Shown piece after piece: positions 1 to 9,131 of a stretch of DNA of 64,000 bases. The stretch spans positions 1-64,000 of the forward strand of contig CAJFUH010000003.1 of NCBI GenBank assembly GCA_904420155.1. The letters are read 5' to 3'. How positions within the stretch are numbered: position 1 is the stretch's first letter; each line of letters starts with the position of its first letter. The position numbers and the translations under genes are program-made. This DNA comes from an uncultured Clostridia bacterium. GTDB lineage: Bacteria; Bacillota; Clostridia; Oscillospirales; Acutalibacteraceae. Below the pieces are notes generated by a model that worked only from the letters and a program-made list of their open reading frames with translations, searched no databases and had not been told where the DNA came from.

Positions 1-1
1 A

Positions 2-325
2 AAAAGGTATACACACGCACGAATCCGTCGTATAATATTATCGTCATATTTAGGTATTTTCAACGATAATATTCCAGCCAAACCCCTCTATCTTCGAATA
101 TTAGGATTTGGATCAAAAGGAAAGGATATCTTAAAAACGCTCAAACAATCTTCTGTTCTTCCTATTATTACCCGCGCCAGAGATGCACGAAACCTATCAA
201 AAGAAGCCTATCACCTGTGGCAGTTAGAATGTAAGGCATCGGATTTATTTGGTCTTGCGACCCCTATGATACAGCCCTGTGGTACCAATCAACAAACAGA
301 AATTATACAGGCAGAAAAAATCTAA
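2..325 (+). CDS. tmcAL: tRNA(Met) cytidine acetate ligase TmcAL, C-terminal part
   Basis: An open frame enters from the left edge and runs 107 codons to a TAA stop. It begins with a run rich in Arg and Ile (YTHARIRRIIL), continues with a YLRILGF block and ends near a KASDLF segment. I recognise these as the C-terminal landmarks of the YlbM/TmcAL family, an acetate- and ATP-dependent enzyme that makes N4-acetylcytidine at the tRNA(Met) wobble base. The N-terminal nucleotidyltransferase half, with its catalytic motifs, lies outside the window, so activity cannot be judged. The next gene starts 14 bases downstream on the same strand and is probably co-transcribed. Confidence 0.8.
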   Translation, partial: KRYTHARIRRIILSSYLGIFNDNIPAKPLYLRILGFGSKGKDILKTLKQSSVLPIITRARDARNLSKEAYHLWQLECKASDLFGLATPMIQPCGTNQQTEIIQAEKI

Positions 326-339
326 GGATGTGTTGATTC

Positions 340-1272
340 TTGTCTATTGAAGTAAAAGAAATTACCTATAAAAATTTTGGAAAATGTGTTTCTATCAGCA
401 ATGGCCTCATTCAAACGTTGGTTACTGTGGACGTGGGTCCTCGAATTATTTCTTTCCAAGCGATCCATGGGACGGAAATGCTGTTTCAGGATTTAGAGCG
501 CCAATTTCTGTGGGATAACAAAGAAATTAAAGAAAAATACGGGGAAGATTCTTCCTTTTGGCTTTATGGAGGGCACCGTTTGCGTATCGCGCCAGAAAAG
601 ATGCCGGACAGTTATCAACCGGATAACGAACCTGTTGTTTATACTTTGTTATCGGATGGCGTGCGCTTTTCTGCTTATCAAAAGGAAAATAAGATTCAGC
701 TTAGTTTTGAAATTATTATGAGCGGAGATTCTCAAAATATGATGGTGGTGCATTGCGCTCAAAATTGTACCCAAGAATCACAAAGAATCTCCTTATGGGG
801 GATTACCGCTTTACAGGCTGGGGGGCTCTTAATCGTTCCTCAAAATGAAAAACACGACCTTTTTTCCGGTCCTAACCGTACTTTTTCTTTGTGGCCATAC
901 AGCGATTTAAAAGATTCCCGCCTCTGGATTGGCAATCGATATATGACTTGGGAGGAAAGAGAACCCAGTAAAAATCCTTTTAAAATAGGAATGAATAATC
1001 AATCAGGATGGGCCGCTTATTTGTTAAATCAATATGCTTTTGTCAAACGATTTGTTTATAACCAGCAAGCTGTTTACCCGGATAGCGGGTCTTCTTTGGA
1101 AATTTTTTCTCGCAATGGTTTACTAGAACTGGAATCCCTAAGTCCATTTTATCAATTAGCTCCTAATGAAGAGGTTCGTCATGTAGAGAATTGGTCGGTT
1201 TTTCCTGTTGAATCTTTTTCCGGCAGGTGCAACGAGATGGCCTTAGAACAATTTGTAAACACCAATTTATAA
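340..1272 (+). CDS. DUF4380-like protein (aldose-epimerase-like fold suspected)
   Basis: This 310-residue protein starts at TTG, with an AAGGA SD about 12 bases upstream that overlaps the tmcAL stop. There is no signal peptide or membrane segment. The N-terminal block VDVGPRIISF, the WLYGGHRLRIAPE stretch, and a later SLWGITALQAGG followed by WPYSDL match what I remember of DUF4380 proteins, which resemble carbohydrate mutarotases (beta-sandwich fold). His and Glu residues that could be catalytic are present, but no substrate can be assigned. It follows tmcAL closely and ends at a strong bidirectional terminator, so it is the last gene of that operon. The family call is moderately certain; the function is unknown. 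Confidence 0.6.
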   Translation: MSIEVKEITYKNFGKCVSISNGLIQTLVTVDVGPRIISFQAIHGTEMLFQDLERQFLWDNKEIKEKYGEDSSFWLYGGHRLRIAPEKMPDSYQPDNEPVVYTLLSDGVRFSAYQKENKIQLSFEIIMSGDSQNMMVVHCAQNCTQESQRISLWGITALQAGGLLIVPQNEKHDLFSGPNRTFSLWPYSDLKDSRLWIGNRYMTWEEREPSKNPFKIGMNNQSGWAAYLLNQYAFVKRFVYNQQAVYPDSGSSLEIFSRNGLLELESLSPFYQLAPNEEVRHVENWSVFPVESFSGRCNEMALEQFVNTNL

Positions 1273-1313
1273 AAAAGCGAGTTGCAAGATGGAGGTCTTA
1301 CAACTCGCTTTTT
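1272..1313. terminator. Bidirectional intrinsic terminator
   Basis: An 18-base inverted repeat (AAAAAGCGAGTTGCAAGA and its complement with one mismatch) around a 6-base loop is flanked by A and T runs. It lies between the convergent DUF4380-like gene and the lipoprotein gene and can serve both. Confidence 0.85.
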
Positions 1314-1334
1314 CTCATTTTTTCTTGTTACTCT

Positions 1335-1742
1335 TTACTCTGCCATAAATTCTCGAGAATAAATTTCCTCTCCTGTTTTATCTAAGTAAGTAACAACAAC
1401 ACAGGGATTATCAACATTAACTACCGATTTTAAAGTATTAGCCGTAGATGTAAATGTCTCTTTTTGTGCTTCGAGACTGGATTCCAGTGTGCTTACCAAT
1501 GCATCTGTTTTAGTAATATCATTACTAGTATAAGTATAAATCAGCTTGTTTCCTTCCCCAGTAACAGAAAGCTCCAGACCCATATTGGCCATTGTATCCT
1601 CCAAGGAAGCAATCTGTTGCTGCACCGCATCAGATTTTACATAATCTTCCATGGTGGCATATTTTCCGTTTGAACAGGCAGAAAATACCATAGACATCGC
1701 CAAAAACATCGCACACACGACACATAGAATACTTTTTTTCAT
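1335..1742 (-). CDS. Small DUF4854-type lipoprotein
   Basis: The 135-residue protein begins MKKSILCVVCAMFLAMS and has a lipobox ending FSAC at residues 20-23, so it should be lipidated and anchored outside the membrane. The mature part (YATMEDYVKSDAVQQQI, then a repeated hydrophilic helix and beta segments) matches my recollection of DUF4854, a family common in gut Clostridia and without known function. The SD AAAGGGG precedes the ATG. It appears monocistronic and ends at the shared terminator. I infer an extracytoplasmic role only from the lipobox. Confidence 0.65.
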   Translation of the reverse strand: MKKSILCVVCAMFLAMSMVFSACSNGKYATMEDYVKSDAVQQQIASLEDTMANMGLELSVTGEGNKLIYTYTSNDITKTDALVSTLESSLEAQKETFTSTANTLKSVVNVDNPCVVVTYLDKTGEEIYSREFMAE

Positions 1743-1907
1743 TTTTTATACCCCTTTCCAAATCAAAAAGATTATCTTTCTGATCTTATTATAAAGAGTA
1801 TAACAAATATACAAAAAATACGCAAGTATTGTTTGCACAATTCTACAAATACACTTAAAACAGTTCTTTGTTTTAGAAAAAATGCATAAATAAAATCTAT
1901 ATTTCTA

Positions 1908-3077
1908 CTAATTTTTTAAGGAAAGCAGTTTTTGTTTTAACTCTTCTTCAATGCGTTCCAATTCTTCTTCCGCTTCTTTCCTCTTCTGGCGACCTTCTTC
2001 CTGGATTTTCATCACTTCATCCAGTGTCGAAATTAAAGATTGATTGGTATACTGCAATGTTTCAATGTCCACAATACCTCGTTCTGATTCTTTAGCTGTC
2101 TCTAACGTACCCATTTTAAGGGCGTCTGCATTTTGACGAAGCAACTGATTGGTCATATCAGTCACATCTCTCTGTGCCTGAATGGCCTGTTGAGAATGTG
2201 CAAGTCCTAACGCAAGCACCATCTGGCTTTTCCATAGAGGAATGGTATTTACCAAAGTTGACTGTATTTTTTCTGTCATCATGGAATCATTATTCTGCAC
2301 CAGCCGGATTTGAGGGGCCATTTGAATGGACACCATACGGGTAAGTTCCAAATCATGGATCTTTTTTTCAAAACGGTCACACATAGAAGAAAGATCATTG
2401 GCCGCCTGTGCATCTTCCGGTAGACCGGAAAGATTGGCTTTAGACAACAAAGCCGGTAGCTCTGTATTTCTCACTTGCTCTAATTTTTGCTTTCCGGCCA
2501 GTATGTACATAGAAAGCTCTTTAAAATACGTCAAATTCATATCATACATTTTATCCAGCATTGCAATATCCTTGAGTAATTGGACTTGATGGCCTTCTAA
2601 TACTGTACAGATTTTTTCTACACTGGCTTCTGCGGTATCATACTTAGCTTTCACATTGGATATTTTATTGGCTGTCTTCTTAAAAAAGCCCAAAAATCCT
2701 TTCTGTTCTTCCTCTATCTGAAAATTTTTCAGTTCCGTTACCAAACCAGACAGCAGATCTCCAACTTCTCCTAAGTCCTTTGTCTTGACATTCTGTAAGG
2801 CACTTTCAGAAAAATCAGCAATTTTTTTCTGAGTCGCGGAGCCGAACTGTAAAACAATATTGGAATTCCGAATATCAATCTTGTCTGCAAAATCATCTAC
2901 CATCTTTTGTTCCTCTGGAGATAAACGATCCTTTTCCAGATTCACCTGTGTAATAGTAGAATCATCTGCAGAGGCCTTTTCTTCTGAAGCCACCTCTGTT
3001 AGATCTAATGTTAAACTGGGAACTTTGGTTTTCTGAAGATCCTGTTCCAGTTGGTTCTGATCAAATTCTTTTTCCAT
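1908..3077 (-). CDS. TelA/KlaA-family toxic anion resistance protein
   Basis: This 389-residue, highly helical cytosolic protein is built of long charged helices (KQKLEQVRNTELPALL, RLVQNNDSMMTEKIQ, PLWKSQMVLALGLAH) with a coiled-coil Glu/Lys-rich tail. These segments are typical of the TelA family, named for tellurite resistance plasmids but now seen as a general envelope or stress protein of unclear mechanism. I chose the second ATG because the SD AAGGAG lies only two bases before the first. The SD overlaps the stop of the upstream XpaC gene, so the two are translated in tandem. The family call is firm; a tellurite phenotype is not implied. Confidence 0.82.
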   Translation of the reverse strand: MEKEFDQNQLEQDLQKTKVPSLTLDLTEVASEEKASADDSTITQVNLEKDRLSPEEQKMVDDFADKIDIRNSNIVLQFGSATQKKIADFSESALQNVKTKDLGEVGDLLSGLVTELKNFQIEEEQKGFLGFFKKTANKISNVKAKYDTAEASVEKICTVLEGHQVQLLKDIAMLDKMYDMNLTYFKELSMYILAGKQKLEQVRNTELPALLSKANLSGLPEDAQAANDLSSMCDRFEKKIHDLELTRMVSIQMAPQIRLVQNNDSMMTEKIQSTLVNTIPLWKSQMVLALGLAHSQQAIQAQRDVTDMTNQLLRQNADALKMGTLETAKESERGIVDIETLQYTNQSLISTLDEVMKIQEEGRQKRKEAEEELERIEEELKQKLLSLKN

Positions 3078-3092
3078 GTCACACATTTCTCC

Positions 3093-4235
3093 TTATTTTT
3101 TTGAAGTTTTTTGTTTTGCCTTCTCTTCATCTAAAAGTCCCTCTTGCGCCAGCATACCTTCCAAAACGGTAATATCAGTAGCAATATCCATAGCCTCATC
3201 TTGAAAGAGGTGATCCAATTGTTTCTCAAATGCTAGAACAATGGTATGCATAATCCCTTCGATGTTGTGCATGGTACTGGAAATATTCTCCCCCTCAATC
3301 TCCTGGTCACTCAACCGATCATAGGTGTTCAATAATTTCAAAGTAGTAGGGAGATAATAATTCATAAATTTCCGGATTTGAGAGGCTTTTTGGGGATGTT
3401 CCACCACATATTCAAATATTTTTTCAGTGGTTTTTTCTAATTGGGATATCTGTTGAGAGATTTCCTCATTCTCAATCGCTACATTGGCCTGCCTCATCTG
3501 ATCTAAAATGTGATATCCTTGTTTCATCATCTGATCAATTTCTCGATTTCCCGTAGACTTTATGCTCTCTTTTCCGGCTGCTTCCGATTCCCCCTTCTTG
3601 TTTCTGGGGAGAAAGCAAAAAATTAACAAACAGACAATAAGCGCCATCATACCCATGATAACAAAATCGTACCATTGGCGTAGGGGTAGAAATAAGATAT
3701 ATAAAATGATACAAATCAGTGCGGCAAGAAAAGGAATACTATAAATCCATCTGTTGGGCCTGCTTGATTCCTTTGTTTTTGCCTGCGGCTTCGTATCCAC
3801 AGAAGATTTTCTTTTAACCTCTTGTGTTTGTGGTTGGGTATGGACTTTTCTATAAGAATAGTGATACGTTCCATCTTCCTGGACGGATTGCCCAGTCGTT
3901 TCCGATTTAGAACTCTTCTCACTGTTGCTATGATTGTCGGTTCCAGTGGGCCCCGAACAGGGAGAATTCTGACTATTGGGCCGGTACCCGCCATGATAGG
4001 ACTGATAAGGATATTTCCTCTGATAATAGCGATAAGAACTATTGGGATCCTCTGTTCTATTTTGTGCAGTATCAGTACTTTGATAAGGAGGGACATCTCT
4101 CCTTGTATAAGGAGCGTTTCCTCGGGACCAACTCATACGAAACAGCCAGGCGCGAAAAGTATCGATTAAGAAAGTTAGAATACGATATAGGGCAGAAGAA
4201 TTAAAATCCCAGTTATTTTTTCCTGAGTAATACAT
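3093..4235 (-). CDS. XpaC-like membrane protein partnered with TelA
   Basis: The 380-residue protein has an N-terminal low-complexity region rich in Tyr, Ser and Arg, then two adjacent membrane segments around residues 165-210 (IPFLAALICIILYILFLPL and VIMGMMALIVCLLIFCFLP). A helical C-terminal domain follows, carrying the NREIDQMMKQGYHILDQM and FMNYYLPTTLKLLNTYDRL signatures. That C-terminal pattern is the XpaC family, misleadingly named for bromochloroindolyl phosphate hydrolysis. It is regularly found next to telA, as here, with 15 bases between them. The Tyr/Arg-rich N-terminus is longer and more disordered than in Bacillus homologues. The pair probably acts together at the membrane. Confidence 0.75.
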   Translation of the reverse strand: MYYSGKNNWDFNSSALYRILTFLIDTFRAWLFRMSWSRGNAPYTRRDVPPYQSTDTAQNRTEDPNSSYRYYQRKYPYQSYHGGYRPNSQNSPCSGPTGTDNHSNSEKSSKSETTGQSVQEDGTYHYSYRKVHTQPQTQEVKRKSSVDTKPQAKTKESSRPNRWIYSIPFLAALICIILYILFLPLRQWYDFVIMGMMALIVCLLIFCFLPRNKKGESEAAGKESIKSTGNREIDQMMKQGYHILDQMRQANVAIENEEISQQISQLEKTTEKIFEYVVEHPQKASQIRKFMNYYLPTTLKLLNTYDRLSDQEIEGENISSTMHNIEGIMHTIVLAFEKQLDHLFQDEAMDIATDITVLEGMLAQEGLLDEEKAKQKTSKK

Positions 4236-4369
4236 ATATTACCTACCTTTTTTCAAAACATATAGGAAAATGTCGTCTCTTTTCATAATAAAAAGTTTTT
4301 CTCCCGGTGTCAAGCAACATATCTGTAAACAATTTTCCAAGTCATTTTCCCATTACTGTTTTACTATCT

Positions 4370-6373
4370 CTACTCCCCAATTTCTTCCTGCCCGCATAAG
4401 TTTAAAAATTCGTCTTCAGACAAAATAGGAATTCCTAATTTCTCCGCTTTAGCTAACTTGCTGCCAGCTTCTTCCCCAGCTAATACATAGGATGTTTTCT
4501 TGGAAACACTGCTGGATACCTTCCCTCCTAATTTTTCAATCAATTGAGAAGCTTGTTGCCTCGTATAATGGGGAAGCGTACCCGTCAGTACAAAGGTTTT
4601 ACCTTCTAATCGATGGTCTGTTTTTTCTTCTACCTTTAAGTCCCTCATCTGGACTCCAGCATCCCGCAATTTCTGGATTAGCTCTGTTGTCTGGGGTAAC
4701 GCAAAATAACAAGCCGCACTTTGCGCCATAATATGCCCAAATCCATCGATCTCTTCCATTTCTTCCGCTGTCGCTGTTAAAAGCTGATCTATGGAAGGGA
4801 ATTCTTTTGCCAATAATTTTGCAGCTTTCTGCCCAATATGACGGATACCCAATGCATAAATTAATCGATATAATTCATTGGATTTGGATTTTTCGATAGC
4901 TGCCGCCATATTTTCCACTGATTTCTTCCCCATCCGTTCCAATTGCTCTACCCGCTCTTTATCCAATTGATAGAGATCAGCGGGAGAATGAACCAGATCG
5001 TTCTGGACCAATTGTTCCAATAATGCTGGCCCCATACCATCTATATCCATAGCGTCTCGGGAAACAAAATGAATCAAGTGGCGTAATAGCTGCGCCGGGC
5101 AATCAGTATTATCGCACCGCAGGGCTGCTTCTCCCTCTTCTCTCACAACAGGAGAGCCGCAAGAAGGGCAACGAACAGGCATTTCATATGGTTTAGACTG
5201 GGGGGCGTGCCGCTTAACCGCCACTACTTCCGGAATAATTTCCCCTGCTTTTCTTAAAACTACCGTATCTCCAATCCGAACGTCTTTCTCTTTGATAAAA
5301 TCCTCATTATGCAACGTTGCCCGGCTTACTGTTGTACCTGCAAGAAGGACTGGCTCAAAAATACCCGTAGGGGTCAATACGCCTGTTCTTCCTACATTGA
5401 CCTGGATATCTAAAAGGACAGTCTCTTTTTCCTCTGGAGGGTATTTGAACGCTTCTGCCCATTTGGGAAACTTGGAAGTACTCCCAATGAGATTTCTTTG
5501 TGCAAAATCATTAATTTTAATAACGGCGCCGTCCAGTGGAAAAGAAAATGTACCACGTAATTCTCCTATACGCCGGATTTCTGACAGCACATCTTCTATA
5601 TTTTCGTATACATGATAAAAAGGGGGCGTGCGGAAACCTAAATCGGTCAAATAATCCAGTGATTCCTTGTGATTGTGAAGCTCTATCCCTTCTATTTGCT
5701 GGATATTAAAGACATAAATATCAAGATTTCTTTGCGCAGTGATGGAACTATCTTTCTGCCGTAAAGAGCCAGCAGCCGCATTCCTAGGATTTTTAAAAGG
5801 TCTTTCCTCGTTTAGCTCCTGTTTCTCTACCAGTTTAAGAAAGTTTTCATTAGACATATAAATTTCCCCGCGGACCTCTAAAAAAGGGATTGATTTCTTC
5901 AATTGTAGGGGAACTGTACGGATGGTTCTGATATTCTCTGTAACATCTTCCCCAACTACCCCGTCTCCCCTGGTTGATCCTCGGATTAGAATACCGTTTC
6001 GATACTCTAAAGATACGGATAGCCCATCAAATTTAGGCTCTACCACATAAGCGGGCGTACCTACTGCCGCTTTCATTTTTCGGTCAAATTCTCTTATCTC
6101 TTCTTCTGAAAAAGAATCATGTAAGCTTTCCATGGGTACAGAATGGGTGACAGGTTCAAATTTACTTGAAGCCGCGCCGCCTACATGCTGTGTAGGCGAG
6201 TCCGGAGTGACCAGTTCCGGAAACGCCAATTCTATCCCTTCCAACTCCCGCAGCATCATATCATAGTCATAATCGGAAATTTCGGGATTATCTTCCACAT
6301 AATATTTTTGTCCATGATATTCGATTTGCTGCCTTAGTTTTTCTGCTGCTTTTCTAGCCTGTTCAATATCCAT
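4370..6373 (-). CDS. ligA: NAD-dependent DNA ligase
   Basis: LigA (667 residues, normal length) seals nicks in DNA using NAD+ during replication and repair. The Ia domain is at residues 1-65 (YHGQKYYVEDNPEISDYDYD). The adenylation motif KFDG places the nucleophilic lysine near residue 114. An OB fold follows (ILTPTGIFEPV), then a four-cysteine zinc finger (CPSCGSP...CDNTDCPAQ). Helix-hairpin-helix repeats (DIDGMGPALLEQL, ALGIRHIGQKAA, IDGFGHI) precede a C-terminal BRCT domain (LEGKTFVLTGTLP). All expected domains are intact. It is not accompanied by pcrA, its usual partner, and stands between xpaC and yunB. Confidence 0.98.
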   Translation of the reverse strand: MDIEQARKAAEKLRQQIEYHGQKYYVEDNPEISDYDYDMMLRELEGIELAFPELVTPDSPTQHVGGAASSKFEPVTHSVPMESLHDSFSEEEIREFDRKMKAAVGTPAYVVEPKFDGLSVSLEYRNGILIRGSTRGDGVVGEDVTENIRTIRTVPLQLKKSIPFLEVRGEIYMSNENFLKLVEKQELNEERPFKNPRNAAAGSLRQKDSSITAQRNLDIYVFNIQQIEGIELHNHKESLDYLTDLGFRTPPFYHVYENIEDVLSEIRRIGELRGTFSFPLDGAVIKINDFAQRNLIGSTSKFPKWAEAFKYPPEEKETVLLDIQVNVGRTGVLTPTGIFEPVLLAGTTVSRATLHNEDFIKEKDVRIGDTVVLRKAGEIIPEVVAVKRHAPQSKPYEMPVRCPSCGSPVVREEGEAALRCDNTDCPAQLLRHLIHFVSRDAMDIDGMGPALLEQLVQNDLVHSPADLYQLDKERVEQLERMGKKSVENMAAAIEKSKSNELYRLIYALGIRHIGQKAAKLLAKEFPSIDQLLTATAEEMEEIDGFGHIMAQSAACYFALPQTTELIQKLRDAGVQMRDLKVEEKTDHRLEGKTFVLTGTLPHYTRQQASQLIEKLGGKVSSSVSKKTSYVLAGEEAGSKLAKAEKLGIPILSEDEFLNLCGQEEIGE

Positions 6374-6446
6374 AATGAACCTCTTTCATACTTCACCTTT
6401 TGTAATTTTTATAATAGGTCTATTATATCCAAAGCCTAAGGAGATA

Positions 6447-7145
6447 TCAACCATCCCCCTGATCCTGAAGCTGTGCCAAATCCGCTATATTTGTGGCGTT
6501 TTCTTCCTGAAGCCCTGCATAGACTTCCGGAACATCTCCTACAATAACAGTCTCCGCTATCATAACGCTGGTCACAACTTCCGTAGAAGCCTGATAATAT
6601 CCCGGGATAACCCCAAAAAGATTGCTATGTACAGTTAGGTAAATCTGATGTCGTGTCTGATTAATTCCAGCAGATGCAAATTGACTGGTGAATTCTGTTT
6701 GTACATTGCCTGCTAAAGATAAATGAAGGGGTATTTTAGGACCTCTTCCTCTTGTAAATTCACTGTCAATGATGGTACCTATAGGAATTTGTATGGTTTT
6801 GTCTATCATATCCCCCATCTGTTCCTGGGAATGCAGGCTAATCGCCGCCTTTAGTTCGTTCATTTTAACCGCATTGGCCCCGATCGCTAAAATTTGTCCG
6901 TCTGCTCCCCTCTCTATGCGAACCAAATCATCATATTGGACCCCCGCTTCTTCCATCTCTTCTAAAACCACCCGGTTTACAACATTGTTAGAGATCACTT
7001 TAGCTTGATTAATCACCATAGCATGAACAAGAGGCCTCAATTGGCAATCAATAAAGAACAGCAATCCAACCAGTACAACTAAAATAAGCAAAAACTTATA
7101 TCTGATTTTTAGATGTCGTTTTCCAATTCTCCTGCGAATTCTCAC
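6447..7145 (-). CDS. yunB: Sporulation protein YunB
   Basis: The 232-residue protein has a basic N-terminus followed by one membrane anchor (FLLILVVLVGLLFFIDCQL, about residues 18-36). The YunB domain then shows QAKVISNNVVNRVV, IPIGTIIDSEFTRGRGP and the C-terminal YQASTEVVTSVMIAETVIVG. In Bacillus YunB is made in the mother cell and is needed for normal spore formation; its mechanism is unknown. The start is GTG, with a G-rich SD four bases upstream. The sequence supports a spore-forming host. Confidence 0.88.
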   Translation of the reverse strand: MRIRRRIGKRHLKIRYKFLLILVVLVGLLFFIDCQLRPLVHAMVINQAKVISNNVVNRVVLEEMEEAGVQYDDLVRIERGADGQILAIGANAVKMNELKAAISLHSQEQMGDMIDKTIQIPIGTIIDSEFTRGRGPKIPLHLSLAGNVQTEFTSQFASAGINQTRHQIYLTVHSNLFGVIPGYYQASTEVVTSVMIAETVIVGDVPEVYAGLQEENATNIADLAQLQDQGDG

Positions 7146-7252
7146 AAAATCGCCCCCATATCTTTGCTCTATTCCAGTATATCCGCAAAAAATAAAAGGG
7201 TGAGAGAAAAACTTTACTTTTTCTAAAACGAACTTATTTCGACTGTTTTTTC

Positions 7253-7945
7253 CTAGAAAAGAGAACCTCCCCGGACCATGTCTTCAAAATCGCTTTGACG
7301 CAAAGATACATAATCGTCATCAGCTACAATAATATGATCGATAAGCTTGACACCGATCAAGGCGAGTGCATCCCTGACCGAAGCTGTAGCGATTAGATCC
7401 TCTTTAGAAGGCAATGCAATTCCACTGGGATGATTGTGGGCAATAACAGCCAAACTGGCATTATATCTCATAGAGAGCTCTACGATCCGCCTAATATAAA
7501 TTTCCGCTCCGCTCAAACTCCCTTCACTGACTACACCGCAGAAAAGTTGTTTTCTCTTGCCATCCATTAATAACAGTATCACTGTTTCGTTGGTCCTGCC
7601 GACAAACTTGTGGGTCAATAGATCCCCAATAATGTCATCAGACAGCAGTTTATTACTGTATTTATGTTTGTTTTCCAAGTACATACGGGATAACTGAGGA
7701 ATCATTTTAATGAGAATAGCTGTCCGTTCACTAATCTTTCCCATTCTCATTAATGTATCTATGGGAGCGTCAAACACAGCGGATAAAGAACCAAACTCCT
7801 GTATTAATCGATGGGCAATCTCATTGGTATCTTTTCGAGGAATAGCGTAATATAACAGCATTTCTAATGCTTCGTGGGATTCAAAACTATCCAAACCGTC
7901 TTGCAGGAACTTTTGTCTCATACGGTCTCGATGCCCCTCATGCAT
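7253..7945 (-). CDS. radC: RadC-family JAB-domain protein
   Basis: Translation most likely starts at the ATG of MHEGHRDRMRQKF, directly behind a strong AAAAGGAGG SD, giving 230 residues; upstream in-frame extensions have no SD. The N-terminal helix-hairpin-helix-like part (LFEY-type: MLLYYAIPRKDTNEIAHRLI) is followed by the JAB/MPN+ metal site with EGSLSG and the HNHPSG motif. The family resembles metalloproteases or deubiquitinases, and its cellular role remains disputed despite the DNA-repair name. It has its own promoter and is divergent from the rluA-family gene. Confidence 0.92.
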   Translation of the reverse strand: MHEGHRDRMRQKFLQDGLDSFESHEALEMLLYYAIPRKDTNEIAHRLIQEFGSLSAVFDAPIDTLMRMGKISERTAILIKMIPQLSRMYLENKHKYSNKLLSDDIIGDLLTHKFVGRTNETVILLLMDGKRKQLFCGVVSEGSLSGAEIYIRRIVELSMRYNASLAVIAHNHPSGIALPSKEDLIATASVRDALALIGVKLIDHIIVADDDYVSLRQSDFEDMVRGGSLF

Positions 7946-8017
7946 AAAAATCCTCCTTTTTAGTGTCGTGTGAATATAATTCACTTTTAAGCAGAAAAAC
8001 ACCTGATTGTGATTCTT

Positions 8018-8046
8018 ATTATACCGTATCTGGAAATATTTGAAAA
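8018..8046 (-). promoter_or_regulatory. Promoter for radC
   Basis: On the minus strand TTTTCA and a perfect TATAAT are separated by 17 bases, about 75 bases upstream of the chosen radC start. Confidence 0.6.
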
Positions 8047-8073
8047 GTAATTCTGTCCGGTCTTGGCATTTCA

Positions 8074-8082
8074 TGTTATAAT
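8074..8082 (+). promoter_or_regulatory. Extended -10 promoter for the rluA-family gene
   Basis: A TGT extension precedes TATAAT, 22 bases upstream of the ATG, with no convincing -35 box. The SD AAAGGAG follows immediately, so the 5' leader would be very short. Confidence 0.5.
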
Positions 8083-8104
8083 ACCTAAAGGAGTGATCAG
8101 AAAT

Positions 8105-9067
8105 ATGAAAACCGTAACTATTGGAAAAAACGACAGTGGACAAAGAATTGATAAATTTATAACAAAATCTTTCCCTTTGATCCCGCAATCCCTTTTATAT
8201 AAATACATACGTACAAAACATATTAAGCTAAACGGGAAGCGTTGCCAGATCTCCACGAGACTTACGGAAGGGGATATTGTATCCCTTTATATAAAGGAGG
8301 AATTCTTTGAACAACTTCCTGACCAATACGACTTTCTAAAGGCCCCAAAAACGATTTCCATTCTTTATGAAGACGACCACATCCTATTGGTAGATAAAAA
8401 ACCAGGCCTTATTGTCCATCCGGATGAAAATTATCATTTTGATTCCCTCATTGCCCGTATTCAACATTACCTCTATGACAAAGGAGAATATAACCCCAAA
8501 GAGGAACATTCATTTGCTCCCGCTTTGGTAAATCGCATTGATCGGAATACTGGCGGGATCGTAATTGCTGCCAAAAGTGCTGAAGCATTGCGAATTCTAA
8601 ATTTAAAAATGCGCGACCGGGAATTAGAAAAATATTATTTATGTATTGTTCATGGACGGCTGCCCAAAAAAGAGGCATTGCTGACAGGATATTTAGAAAA
8701 AAATGAAGCGCAAAACCGCGTTTATATTTCTCAGAAACCAAATGCCAATACCAGAACAATAAAAACAAAGTACAAAGTTTTGGAGGAACGAGGGGCATAC
8801 TCTCTTTTAGAAATAGAGCTTTTGACGGGACGGACGCATCAGATCCGTGCACATTTAGCTTCTATTGGACATCCCTTGGTAGGGGACGGGAAGTATGGGA
8901 CAAATGCCCAAAATAAAGCGACTGGTTATAAAAAACAGGCTTTATATTCCTATAAACTAATTTTTCGTTTTACAACAGATGCAGGAATTTTGCAATATCT
9001 CAATGGTAGAGAGTTTATTGTGCCTTCCGTATGGTTTGTGGACGATTTTCATACGTGGAAAAAATAA
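8105..9067 (+). CDS. RluA-family RNA pseudouridine synthase with S4 domain
   Basis: The 320-residue protein (start ATG behind AAAGGAGTG) carries an N-terminal S4 RNA-binding domain (GQRIDKFITKSFP...YIRTKHIKLNGKR). The pseudouridine synthase core has the catalytic aspartate in NRIDRNTGGIVIAAK, the GLIVHPD block and the LLTGRTHQIRAHLASIGHP motif. It isomerises uridine to pseudouridine in rRNA or tRNA. The exact site cannot be told from sequence; RluC/RluD-type paralogues are common in Firmicutes. It is monocistronic, ending at a strong hairpin. Confidence 0.93.
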   Translation: MKTVTIGKNDSGQRIDKFITKSFPLIPQSLLYKYIRTKHIKLNGKRCQISTRLTEGDIVSLYIKEEFFEQLPDQYDFLKAPKTISILYEDDHILLVDKKPGLIVHPDENYHFDSLIARIQHYLYDKGEYNPKEEHSFAPALVNRIDRNTGGIVIAAKSAEALRILNLKMRDRELEKYYLCIVHGRLPKKEALLTGYLEKNEAQNRVYISQKPNANTRTIKTKYKVLEERGAYSLLEIELLTGRTHQIRAHLASIGHPLVGDGKYGTNAQNKATGYKKQALYSYKLIFRFTTDAGILQYLNGREFIVPSVWFVDDFHTWKK

Positions 9068-9077
9068 GTTTTAAAAA

Positions 9078-9122
9078 CAGGGATCCCCTTTTCTTTTTAA
9101 CTCATCGAAAAAGGGATCCCTG
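9078..9122. terminator. Intrinsic terminator between convergent genes
   Basis: CAGGGATCCC plus a T-run pairs with AAAAAGGGATCCCTG, with one unpaired C. It sits between the convergent rluA-family and flavodoxin genes and probably serves both. Confidence 0.75.
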
Positions 9123-9131
9123 ATGTTTTCT

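Noticed and set aside
3716..4169. Long frames overlapping xpaC in other phases
   Set aside because: They are shadows of a low-complexity coding region and have no SD.
1908..4235. Tellurite-resistance island
   Set aside because: Only telA and xpaC are present, a common chromosomal pair, with no terB, terC or terD.
8063..8104. Longer start for the rluA-family protein
   Set aside because: The extension overlaps the promoter -10 box and lacks an SD; the internal ATG is well served by AAAGGAG.
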